64,000 nt of DNA, from assembly GCA_030248215.1 (NCBI GenBank), contig JASANG010000552.1, forward strand, positions 1 to 64,000, read 5' to 3'. The notes under the pieces were generated by a model. It had not been told where the DNA came from, searched no databases, and saw only the letters and a program-made list of their open reading frames with translations. Position 1 is the first letter of the stretch. Each line of letters starts with the position of its first letter. The position numbers and the translations under genes were made by a program. Source of the stretch: Enoplolaimus lenunculus (Eukaryota > Nematoda > Enoplea > Enoplida > Thoracostomopsidae). Shown in pieces: positions 21,593-33,521 of the stretch.

Positions 21593-24372
21593 CGTGGTAT
21601 ATTTTTCGTAAGTTTTCAAACAACAGGTGCCTATTTTCAGAAGTAAATGTAGTTGTTGTTTAAAACTTATTTCAACAAACCCTTCTAAATTAATAAAATT
21701 TGGTTATATTTTAATTTTTAATGCACAGCTACTACTATTGGCAGTCGTCGATGCCTCTGTACAAAAAGCCATCGACGCTTACTTCTTTTCGTGAACTAGG
21801 CAACGACAGTTGCTATAACTTGAATTTTCGGAGCAATCGTCGATACATCTGAACAACAATAAACCTTAGACTCTTTCTAGTTTTTGAGTTCTAGACAAGG
21901 ACGGTTGTTCGAAATTGCATTTTCGAAGTAGCCGTCGATGCCTCAGAAAGAGAAGTTAGAGTAGGAACATGTACTATGGCTTTTAGCGGATAGTAGTTGT
22001 AGTTGCTTGTACAACAAAATTTCCACTACATACAGTAACTTAAAAAGAATTGCTGATACTAAAAACAATTACAAAATTCCGCAAAGGTGCCAACTGCAGC
22101 TACTGTGTATTTCGAATCACTAAACGACCAGTGCTAAAATTGATTTAAAATACAACTACAATTACAGGGTTTGGATTTTTAAGGCTTTGTTGTTGGTATT
22201 TATAAATTAAAAAAATTCAAACTTTAACCAACGCTAGTTGCTGTTTTTCAAATAGCAAGTCGTCGTCCATAGCCGGTGAGAAATTCCACATCGCGTACAC
22301 AAATTAATGTAAACCACGCATAATTAAAAGTATAATGCAACCGTAAGTTTAACATAGTGCGCTGGAACGAAAAGTAGCGCCGTTATTGTGTACTTTTCTG
22401 GATAAATAAGTTTTGATATGACACCAATTAGATTGTAAAGTAGGTACTGTTACAGGCAAGACTATGCGTTAGAACAGGATGGCGTATCCATCCACGAATT
22501 CATTTCGGCAAGATAAACCAAGATAGTACCTAAGGATGCCCCCCAAACCAAAACCCACGAGACGCAATTTTAGTGCTAAATTTTAAACCCCTAGATCCGC
22601 ACATATTCTTCAGATTACAAACGTATGAGTTGATTTCGTTTACCACCTTTAGTAAGAGTTCCCAATACCTGTTAAACTTTTTTGTTCCCAAAGCAATTTT
22701 GAAAGGTATATAAATGTCATGTAGCCCTCCACGTGTATACACCCCTGCATAATAGAAAATCAATGCTTTAATTGCATTGATATTCAATTAAAATACCGAG
22801 AAAAAGTAATTGATGTGGTTTGTCCGAAACTACAAAAGTCATGAAGTTCACTGTGCCTAAACATTCCTACAAATGCGCAAGTAGATACATGCCAGTTAAC
22901 GTTTACTAAAACACAATTCAACCTACAGATCGCACAGTTGACCAGTAAATAGTTAATGTACGCAGTACAGCTTTCAGTTCATGTTACCAGTTACCACCTC
23001 AACGTTTGTTTTTCGACAGCAAAAGCATTCATCTGCGCCTCCTACTATTTTAAACGTCAAATTTTTAGCTTTTATATCATTTTTAACACATTTATTTGCG
23101 TTATTTTCTAGTATTTAATAATTTATTTTGTTTGAAAAATTTTTGGCAGCTGACCGTTTGCTCCAATCACATATCGATTTCGTTTACAAACGCTGTTTGT
23201 TTGGTTAATCATTTGCTATTGATCATATTGGTTTATTAACAAACAAGGTCCGTAGCTGAAATTGTATTTGAAAATGTAAAACCCCCAACAAAGAAAGTGT
23301 CTTGCAAACTAAACGTATTATAGCAAGCGTTAAATTTACTTCAGTCGTCTAGAATGCAGTAAGTAATGTTTTAAATGCTTAGTATAAGCGCTATGTTGTT
23401 TGATGTCGCCGAAAATGTTCGAGGATATATCCCCGTTACTGATTCTCTTACCCCACCAGAAATGCAGCTTTCAAATTTTTACTGTCGCATCTTCAACGAC
23501 TTCAATTAGTTATTCATCTATACCATCTGGCGTGTTACGTTTACTCGTCGACTTTTATATATACAGTTTTGCTTTAATATGTATTTGTGTTTGTTATATT
23601 TTCGATGTTTTCTATTCTCAAGAGTAACATCTAAAAAGAGATGATTTTCTATAACGACTTCACGCGAGATCAATAGCGCGGTCAATGTCAATTATGGGGT
23701 CTGCCCACAGGGCGATAAGAGGGGGCGCTGAGGGACTTAATGGCTGGGAAACTAGGCTTTTACGCTTAAGATTACATTTAGGTTTAGTCCTATGTTTATG
23801 CTTAGCTTTAGCAGGCAGGCCGCTACAGTTTGCATTGCCCAATCAAGGGTATAATTGAAGACAATTGAATGTTTCATGAGCGTTTGAAAAAAATGTATTT
23901 CATACATGGGTTTGGTGTCAGTGCTGTTCAAAAATCGATCCAGGAAGGAATTATTCATATGAATATTAAAGGCTGAAGCAAGCCACGAGAGATATTGACA
24001 ATCAGGGTTGCCAAGAGAAAAATTGTTAAGTTAAGGAATTGGAGAGCGAAATAAGTGCAAAGCTTAGACACAAGTTCAAAATCCATGCATCGAATTAAAA
24101 ATTTTAAGTGAGTGCGACAGGATGATTCGGTTGCTAGCTCCATCGCATCCGCCCTTTACCGTGCCTATTAAACTATGATAAAACCTAGCGAACGAAGCGA
24201 GCGAGATATACCTACTGGCCGTAATTTTAGTATTAAATTTCTTTGCAACAGTTGCGCACCATATCTTGGTTCATGAATTAGGAGGTCTAAATCCCCAAGA
24301 CCCTCTTGGCTACGGGCCAGTGTGACCAGATTTGAGTGTGTAAAATTAATTTTGAAAAAATACCGTGCTAAC

Positions 24373-24711
24373 CAGCTGGGTGCAACCACGAAAGTGAAAA
24401 ACAACCGGAACCGAACGTCAAGAAAGCTTGATTCTAGCCAAACGCGGTTGAAGCAAAACTATGTAGAAAAAAATTATGTTAAATGAGATATATAAATATA
24501 TATATGTACAATAAAATCTATAGTATGCTCAAAAATTAGTGTTTACGCTTCCTACTTGAAAAAACTTACGCAGACACTCGAAGGTACAACTTTATTTTAC
24601 GAAACGAAAATATTTCACTATACAAATTGAAGGAGAATTCGGTAAATGTTCCGCTGGAGACCGAGGTCAATTGTTTACCTGAGCTGGAAGCAGATTTCCA
24701 GTTGTACACTA
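24373..24711. mobile_element. hAT-type MITE, degraded
   Basis: Left end CAGCTGGGTGCAACCACG, right end CCAGTTGTACACT; interior diverged. Confidence 0.45.
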
Positions 24712-25357
24712 CCTGCCAAATGTCGTCTCAGACTAGTTTGGAAATTTACTTTTGCATACTAACACTACCGTAATCATCACAACACCATTAGGATAGTTTG
24801 GTTGAAATTTACCCAGTACAAAAACTCGGAAATATTCGTGTGAGAAATGGTTAACGCGAGAAAATAGCAACTGCAATAAACTGAATTTATTAACTTCAAT
24901 GTTTAGAACCTGAATGTCAACTCGTATTTAGTTATATTACGGTACAAGCAGAAAATTAACTGCTAGATTGTATATTTACATTTGCATTAATTGATTTTCG
25001 CCGTTCTTAATTTACCCTGTCAAACATTAAGCCTTCCAGATCAAGTTTGTATTAATATTAGATTAACCCGATAGCTTACTACCGTAAACCTGGTTCAACA
25101 TGTTAACAATGCAGAACTAGTAGATGATAATCAGTAAATTTTGGTGTGCATTTTAAATTCTCATGGTCTTGTGTCAATATATTGCTCATAGATGCCTTCA
25201 GTGATATATTATATATCCTACTTTTATAGGTGATTGTTATACTTTTTTAAACAAAAGGTCCACAGCTAAGGGTTAACCTTTACCTTTATGAGGTTGACGG
25301 AAGTAAAGGTTGCACATTGCAAAGGCCTAAACCAACTGAGCCAATGGATATTTCGGT

Positions 25358-25490
25358 CCATGTATAGATACAGACGGACAGTTATTCTGCGGCACTGCAA
25401 TAGAGTAAGCTTAACTTTAGATTGATTTTTTGCTAAGGCCTCAGCTTTTAGGCTTATGAATATGCTTATACTACTAATACGACCATGTTG
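25358..25490. mobile_element. TTAGGC-type element, degraded
   Basis: Shares GTAAGCTTAACTTTAGATTG and TTTTAGGCTTATGAATATGC with the family. Ends diverged. Confidence 0.5.
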
Positions 25491-26439
25491 TAAACAGTGA
25501 CGATAGTCAAAATAGCAGCGTCGAGTACTGGTTTACACGCCAATATTTTTTCGTGGACTTCCCAAACGCCAGTTGTTTAGGGTGGCCCAAGCAACTGCTG
25601 AAATACATGATTTTGATCGGAAGATTGAACAGTGTAACATCTCTTGAAAAGCAAACTGTTTTTGATTGCTTGTTCTTTGTTTGACCTTGAATAGACGCCT
25701 TAACGTCCAGTTGTCAGTACCTAACTTCAAAATATTTGATAAGTATAAATTACACAAGGTTTTTACGGCGTGGAAGAATATAGAAGCGCAGTTATGCTTG
25801 TCTATACACAGGATGTCTGCCTTCGGTTCCGGCAGAAACTTAACCTTTATCTCAGGTGGAATTTCTGCATGGTAAAAATACGGAAATTGTTAGTAGTTTT
25901 GAAACATTGTATCGTTTGATGACTATGAATTTTACTTTTTTGTGCAATTTTCAAAAGTTCGCTTTCGACATTTGTTAGAAAAATAGAACAAAACCTAAAT
26001 TCGTATGTTTGACAACTCTACATTACTATTTGCTACATTTAGAATAACAAAGAGGTTTCACTTCCAGTCACACCTTTGGCACCGGATCCTCCACAGTTTC
26101 TAAATTCGTGTGTTTGACAACTCTACATTAATACTATTTGCTTCGTTTAGAATAACAAAGAGGTTTCACTTCCAGTTCCACCTTTGGCTCCGGATTCTCC
26201 ATAGTTTCTTGACCTCCGGCTCCGGTATTTTACGCTTGCGATTGCAGTCTAAAATCTGGATAGCAGTTAAAAAAACTAAAAATTTTAGTTGGAAAAGGGG
26301 GTTGAGTTGTATAAAAATTTCAAAGAGAAGCTTCATGCATTACAACGTGAACAAGTACCCGAAAACCTCTTTACAAAAATCCCAAGGGTGGATTGACCGT
26401 AAAACACCCTACCTATTCCCTCGGCCCTTAGGATTTGAT

Positions 26440-26575
26440 CGTTTTTCCGCAGTACTTTAGCTTAAGCTCTAAACTAATTTTTTGGATATGTAGGCTTAGC
26501 TTATTTATTAGCTTATACCTACGCGCCGGTTTAGGCTTAGGAATATGCTTATATACTGTTACTGCCCTATTTTAT
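26440..26575. mobile_element. TTAGGC-type element, degraded
   Basis: Shares TTTAGCTTAAGCTCTAAAC, TTTAGGCTTAGGAATATGC and a right end CTGTTACTGCCCT. Confidence 0.5.
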
Positions 26576-27319
26576 GTTACTACCACTTGTGAAATTTATC
26601 TTTTGCAAATAGGTTGTAGCTAAATAAATAGGTACTGATTGCTATAGAATTTCAAGTGAATCGTCAAATACAAAGGCTTCAAACGGAGAAAAACCAATCA
26701 AAAAAGTTCGCTTTCAACCAGCTGATCCCTCCACAAGGATAAAAATCAGAGTTTTATAGGCATTAAGATTTAGTACCAAAGTTGCGTTCAGCTTCTCGCT
26801 CGCGAGTTAGTTTTCTGCTATAAATCTCGAAGTTCCGAACTGAACGTACTGAACATGGTGGAAACGGATAGTAAAACCGGAAACAGATAGTGATCAAAAT
26901 AACGAAAACGGAAAACAGGTTTTGAAGTATTATTAAAGGTTCAGAGACGTTTTACGTTTCTGTCAATTGTTGCATGCAAATATTCACCGGCTTTCTAATA
27001 TTTTAGACAAAAATAGCAGATGCATTGAATTTTTAAGATTTTGGTTGAATCTCGTAATCTTTGTTTCATTTCGTACAATTATAGCATATCTGTAATAAAA
27101 ATTGGGAGATATTGCGTAATTTATGACTAATTTTGAGCGTAAAAAATAAAAGAATTTCTGTTATTTCAATACCGGAAACGTAAATGGATACCCAATTTTT
27201 ACCCGAAACGGAAACGGATGGGCGCTTAGTCAAACATTGCTCCAATAAGATGAAAGTATATAAACAGCCATTTATTTGTTTTTGTCAATTTGCATCTTTA
27301 ACGTTTGAAATCACGGCTA

Positions 27320-27466
27320 ATATATAGAAACCTAAGCCTAAACCTAAGCGTAACAATGAGCTTATACCTAAGTGTAACCTTAAAGCGCAAAGCAAAAAAA
27401 TAATCTAAAACTTAAGCTTACTCTATTGCAGTTTCACAGAAAAACGTTCCGCCACTAATCTTTAAA
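27320..27466. mobile_element. TTAGGC-type element, reverse copy
   Basis: CCTAAGCCTAAACCTAAGCG array, then AAACTTAAGCTTACTC and GAAAAACGTTCCGCCACT. Confidence 0.6.
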
Positions 27467-27661
27467 CAAACCAAAGTCATCAACTACTAATATAGTCAAA
27501 ATATAAATCGCAATTGCAACATCTCTGAACCAGACTAATTTATAAATTGGTTAATAGAATCTAGTCATTGCTCGTTTAACCAATTTTCTTCGAATGTAAT
27601 ATTGATATACTTTCGGTTAATCCAAAGGCATGCCCCCACTGCTGCTGGGAGGTAACAGAAA

Positions 27662-27853
27662 ATTGGCCCATGTATAGGACAGGCCTGAACTGTAGTATAA
27701 GCATATTCCTAAGCCTAAGTCTAAGTCTAAGCCTAAGCCTAAGCCTAAGCCTAAGCCTAAGCGTATGAATGAGCCTATTCCTATTCCTAAGCCTAAGCCT
27801 AATCAAAAAATTATTCTAAAGCTTGAACTGACCTTATTATAGCCACTACAGAA
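27662..27853. mobile_element. TTAGGC-type element, reverse copy with the longest array
   Basis: Outer arm ATTGGCCCATGTATAGGAC, then about ten CCTAAG units from 27711 to 27770 and a second group to 27810. The Arg/Leu-rich minus-strand frame here is only the translated hexamer. Confidence 0.7.
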
Positions 27854-30049
27854 AATTTGGTCGCGTGATTGTACGTCGTGCTTAGACGGGCTGCGTTCTT
27901 TATTGTCGCATTCATATACTGTATAATGCAATCTTGCTACTACTATTAAAGTGTAAAATGTTTAATTGATGCCATCTTAACACATGGCAATGATATATGA
28001 GTTATGATAAAGTGTTACTGTTATCCAATACGTGAACACAAACCATGATGTTTGACGTTTTGACTAAACTTTCAATTCATGAAATATAAACAAAATGTCT
28101 CTTGTACACTTTCCCCCACCAATGAACGCTTAGGTTAGGTTCAGGCAAGCCTTTTCCGAAACCTGAGCCTGATCTTTAACTTTGGGGAACGCACATTAAT
28201 CAAAAAAAATTTTATTCCTGTGAAATTGTCATTTAGATTATAAAACGAAATTCAATTATTGCCAAAAGCACGGAGATATTAAAAACGTAGATTTCGTATT
28301 GAAAATTTGACTGATATAATAAGGGAATGTTAACAAATATTGGCGCATTTAACCAATAGTGGGTGATACATACTTCAACAAGTGTATGCAACTGGGTACA
28401 GTCTATGTAGTAAAGAGTGTATCCGGCACGCGTGTTGTATTTTTGACCTTCACCCTTTATTTAGCGGGGTGTACAAACTGTGCGAACCACGCTCTCAATA
28501 AGAGACTCGGCCAAAAACGCAACGCCCGATGATAGATTTTGTACCATGCTTGCAATAAACTGATGCAAAAGCTATTGATGATTGTGGCTATTTTTTCTTT
28601 TGTAATTACATAGCTAATTTTATTACAACACAAACCATATATGGTCCATATATTAAAATAACTTTTTAGCAGCTTCAACATATTTTAAATTAAGGCTATT
28701 ATGCAGTATAACCATAACACAACTGTATTCGTAACGCAACAGCAAAATATGAAATAACATTAATGAACAAGACAAATACTCTAAAACTGTAGAGAACGTA
28801 ACAAGGGCGTATCAAACTGGCAAAACTGGGATATGTATCATCAGTCACGCAACTTCTAGAGAAACGAGAAAATAATAGTCTTTTAAGGACTTAAAATTAT
28901 TCCAACTTTCTGCACTTATTCAAAAGAATTTACATGAAATTTATGGAAATAAACCTTGGTTGCTGATAGTTGCCTTTGCAAAAAACTACTTAACAAACTT
29001 ATATCCTCCCAAATCTAAGCCCGTATTTTAAAATCACCAGCTGGTGTTAGGATCTAGTGAATGCTGAGGCTCAATATTCAGCACATTTCTCGCGTAATGA
29101 TTTGCTCTACTCCTGTACCAATTTTGAGTTCGACAACTGCAACAGTTAGTGAGTTTGAAAACCTATTTTAATAAACTGATGATAGGTGCTATACACATTT
29201 CAAATTATGGGCCCTAAATCATAACTACGTCCATGGTACACATAAGACATGTTTATTTCCACTGAGTTTATCAGGCTACATTTCAGCTATTTCTGGTTAG
29301 ATTTCAATTGCAAGCTTTTACTATTATATATGAAATACTTATTTGTCTGCCATCAAAACAACCAACTTTCAAGTATATTCCGGCGTTAATCTAGTCCGAG
29401 TTCCAGTTAAACTGTGCTAATATCTTAATTTTGCACATTCCCAGCCAACAGACTTCTTTTTGTCGGTAAGCAGAGCGAACGGAACTCTTTTTGTCAAAAG
29501 TGATCAGGTTTTAATGTGGCGACAACTCTATAACTATACACGTATTTCAAGTAGAATTCAGCTCTACCGTGTTACTTTTCTACTTGCCTCCGGTAATATC
29601 TTAGTGCTGGTAATATTAAAGACCACGTACTTTTTACCTGTTAGCAATACAATATGAACAAATAGAACGCTTTTTTACAACAGCGAAAATTATAAAATGC
29701 AGTGTTTAGCGCCCACCCACATGCCACAAATGATGAAGCAGTTCACACACAAGGGGTCTCGCACACAATTTCAGTGAATAGAATTTTAACAGTAAACTAT
29801 AAATCATTCCTATACTAAAATCATGACCGTTTTTTCGCTCGCTAACACTTGCGATTTCGATGGCAATTTGAAACAAATCAATATTTGTTGAATTTGGGGA
29901 GGAGAGTTCTCATTAATTTTGGGCTGGAGTCCGTCGGGTACTTGCCACGTCATTGGCCTAAATAACCAGACAAGTCAGATGTTGGATTACACTGACGACC
30001 CTCATAAGTTACGGACACCGTAATTTAGAACATGAACAAGCAAAAGTGA

Positions 30050-30251
30050 ACCAATGTATAGAACAGGGATGTAACAGCAGTATAAGTATATTTCTAAGCG
30101 TAACCATAAGCCTAAGCGTAACCGTAAGAATGAGCTTATACATAAGCCTAAGACTAAACCTAAGCCTAAACAAAAAATTAGTCTAAAGCTTAACTAACTC
30201 GATTGAAGTTCCTCAATCCAAACGTTCCGCCCCTGCTCTTTACATTGGCCT
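30050..30251. mobile_element. TTAGGC-type element, reverse copy
   Basis: Arms ACCAATGTATAGAACAGGG and CTGCTCTTTACATTGGCC with AACGTTCCGCCCCTG inside. Hexamer copies are diverged (AAGCGTAACC variants). Confidence 0.7.
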
Positions 30252-31603
30252 AAAAGTGAAACAACAAACGCCAGATATGCTGAGTTGTAACAGACACAGT
30301 AAAAAATAGCTATATTTAGCCATGATATGTTGGTTCTCGGGTAAAACAAATCACAAAATGTTGCAGACATGCAGAAAATATATACAAAAAACACCAAATC
30401 AGTACAACAACAATACAGGCACTCATCAGAGGTGTGTCAGAATTTCAGTTCTAGCAACTTTTTCCAAAAGTCAACTAATAATTTTCTCGTATAACTCGAC
30501 TAATTTTGGAGCAACATCGTTCAAGTCGTTCCCAGGAATATGCCTCTGTCAGTAAAACGGACCAAAAACAAACTGCCGCAAAAAAGATTAAAATGACCCA
30601 ATATGGCTGCCACTAACACTTCATATGAACAACGTTTTTATGCAACATAACACCCAATTAAAACACTTCAGCGTAATAAAACATGAGAGTTAATAAATTG
30701 TGATCCACGGATTCAATCCGTCAGTTTAACACATAGATTTGACTGATGTGCTGTGTGACTCTAAGCATTTTTCTATTTTGTATTTGACAAATTTATTTGC
30801 TTACGTAGAATGGGGTTTCGAGTGGCACCGATGAACCCCTTTGATCTGACGGTGGACACAATATTGGATTACGGTTTGCAAGCGGGATTCAATGGAGAAA
30901 CCCTTTTTGAGGGGGTACGCCTACAAATTTTTCAAGCGTTAACTTTTATTGCACATACCTGCGCGGCACCGTTGGCACTGGACACATTACTTCGTATAAA
31001 AATTCTACTCGAATTAACAAGGCATATCAGTTAGCTGGCCGGCGTTAATTATAGGGCCCGTCCATTGGGAGACAGTAGACTAAGTCAGTTGAAAAATGTT
31101 TCTTCAGCTTAATGCTCATGTTGAGGCTTACGGTTAGGCTTACACTTGGGATTAGATTCAATATGAAGTTAAGTGGGTAGGCTCTTATAGTTAATATAAA
31201 TCTGTTAACCTTTGGGAAACAATAAAATGAACAGCAAGATAAGAGCGATATTCGACACTCACGCTGTCGCGCACTATGAACAAATGTACTCTCATAGTTG
31301 AATATAGTGCCAGAGCCAAAGCTTTCCTGAGACGAGAGATAAAATCTTACCTCAAACTTAAACGTGTCTTCATTTTATATGCTATACGTTTACCCTTATT
31401 TCGAAATAAGAGTAGTAACATTCCTAGCGGTAGTACTTCTCTAATGGGTTCTATTTTTACATCAGAATATTTACTATTTAGCTAGGGTATATTATACGCA
31501 TCTAAAATTTATCATCAAACTTGTGTAACCACGTATGGTTTACTATTAGGTTTTGGCTTGATTTTTAGTAAAGGAATGTGGTGAAATTAGTAGAACAACT
31601 CTA

Positions 31604-31723
31604 TACTGTAAAAAATGGTGAGTCAAATTAACTCTCTCCGAAATAGTCTTTTCCTGACTACACAAACGGAGTCAAAATTCGACTCCGCCAGAGTCAAATT
31701 TAATTCACTGGGCGTGCAGTGTA
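31604..31723. repeat. Fold-back repeat, short copy
   Basis: ACTGTAAAAAATGGTGAGTC at the left and TTCACTGGGCGTGCAGTG at the right, with GAGTCAAATT motifs in both orientations. Confidence 0.6.
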
Positions 31724-33452
31724 GCCAGTAATTCATTAAACCTGCACTTTATGTACTTGTAGTTGCGAAATAAAATTTAAAAACAAATGCTATAAACACA
31801 GACAAAATTATTTAATTGCTTGTGAAAGATACAGAAAAACACCTTGGCTCATGTTATCTTCAAGGCCATCCCGTTATCTCGACAATACAGCCATAGAGTA
31901 GCATTTAGCTTGGGCTTACTATCTTAAGCTTAGATTTATCCTCGCGGTTTGGTTGAGATTCAACTTATAGGTATTAATTAGACGCTCCGGAGAGTAATAT
32001 GGGCCAGCATATTAATGACAAAATAGCCAAGGTAAAAGAATCTTCAGTACTTCTAAGTTCCAAATATGTCAATAGTATACAGTTGCAGATAAAGTACACA
32101 AAAGTTTAAAATATTTCAACATCAAACGTACCTTCGGTTTAGTGTGCAACGTAGTTCGGGTTCGAAAAAAATGCTAACGAGGTTAATGCTAAGAAATCAG
32201 AGTGTTAAGACCCTATATACAATGATTAAGCGAGGCGTGGGCCTTTAATGGACATTTGATTACATGTTCAGCTACTGCCAAGAGACAGCAGTAAGTTAAA
32301 TGGAATCAATTTGGAAACCGTGATAAAATTTAAGTTGATTTAAAATATGCACAAAATCTCTGTTTAAACGTGAACGTTCAGTCGAATATTTAAATTTAAT
32401 ATTGCTTTTATTACATAAATTTACAAAGGTAGCTATGGTACGATCGGTCCGTTGTAGTTATATCAGCTTGCCCACTGCGAGACAGGGCCACAGACGGACT
32501 TCGAGACTGGGAAGCTTACGCTTATACTTTGAGCTTAGTAGGCAAGTACTAAGTCTTTATAGTTAGTACGGGCAGTGTAGTTTTATTACGGTGGAATCCG
32601 AAATGTTCCGTATTATAAGGTCAAAGATAGGTACTTCAATCAGTATTCACTCAATTATGTTGCAACATATAGGATTTGTCAGAGACACAACTACGAGCAA
32701 AGAGGACGCCGCTACCTTTGAAGGTGATCTTCGCCCCACTGCCCGACAATTTCTTCGACACCATTAAAGAATTTTATGTTCGGAAAATTTTCTTGCTGTA
32801 TTTAGAAATGTTGTTTCATTATATTTTAACAGTTGCTGGTTGCTTAGCTGTTTGTTACTATTGAATAATCAAAATTAAAAAAAACTGACCATCACCATGA
32901 TTATATATACTTGGCGCCCAGTAGCGAATCCAGAGATGAGATGCCGTACTGAAAACAATTGCGATGCAAATAGTTCATTTGAAGTTCACATGTTTCCAGC
33001 CAAAATATGTGACAGATATGGCGGTGTTTACAGCATAGTAAACAAATTTACGCCTTCGACGCTATTGGTGGATCTTGAATTACCAAAAAATTACTAAAAA
33101 CGGATTTTAAAATTGTAAAATTTTCCAAAACAAACGTTTCCTCCAATACTCAAAACTCCTGGATCCACCACAGTCGACGCCACTTTAATAGATCACAATA
33201 TTCAATCAGCATCTACAATAAGCTGTGTGAGATGTGCGTTCAATACTCCATCGACAAGTAACGCTGATGATAAGGCCACATTCGTCTATTCAAAGTATGC
33301 TTACAATTAGCTTAATCCAAGTAAAACAGCGTTACTGATATATATTCAACGTGAAGATGTTGAGCCAGGTATTCGCGTGTGTGTTTTTTACTTTAATTTT
33401 AGCATCTCCAAACGTGATTGATAGCCAGCTAGACTTTTACAACCAGTCACTG

Positions 33453-33521
33453 CTATATTCCGCTTTTCGAAAACGAAACACGCAAATGAGCATTTTCTGC
33501 CAGTTTAAAATTATGCATCGC
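33453..33521 (-). CDS. ptb-1: PTB exon p (C-terminus)
   Basis: Acceptor ATAATTTCAG before 33521; TAG stop at 33455-33453. It encodes [20 protein letters not shown] and GI, matching the human C-terminal [21 protein letters not shown]. No clear AATAAA was seen close downstream. Confidence 0.96.
   Translation of the reverse strand, partial: AMHNFKLAENAHLRVSFSKSGI

Larger units (their letters stand above)
20109..33452. other. Intergenic region between mec-3 and the PTB gene
   Basis: About 13 kb between the mec-3 start and the PTB stop, so it should contain the mec-3 promoter (just right of 20108) and the PTB 3' UTR (just left of 33453). It holds six TTAGGC-bearing elements, a GC-rich palindromic repeat near 21.4 kb, a hAT-type MITE near 24.5 kb and a fold-back repeat at 31.6 kb. 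Two open frames (30810-31034 and 32676-32864, +) have gene-like composition but no recognisable domain. I see no other gene. Confidence 0.5.

Noticed and set aside
27576-27806. Arg/Leu-rich minus-strand open frame
   Set aside because: Translation of TTAGGC repeats; the similar frame at 43804-43986 is rejected for the same reason.
32676-32864. Short plus-strand frame reading APLPDNFFDTIKEFY
   Set aside because: Gene-like composition, but no homology, no ATG at a sensible place and no supported splice sites.
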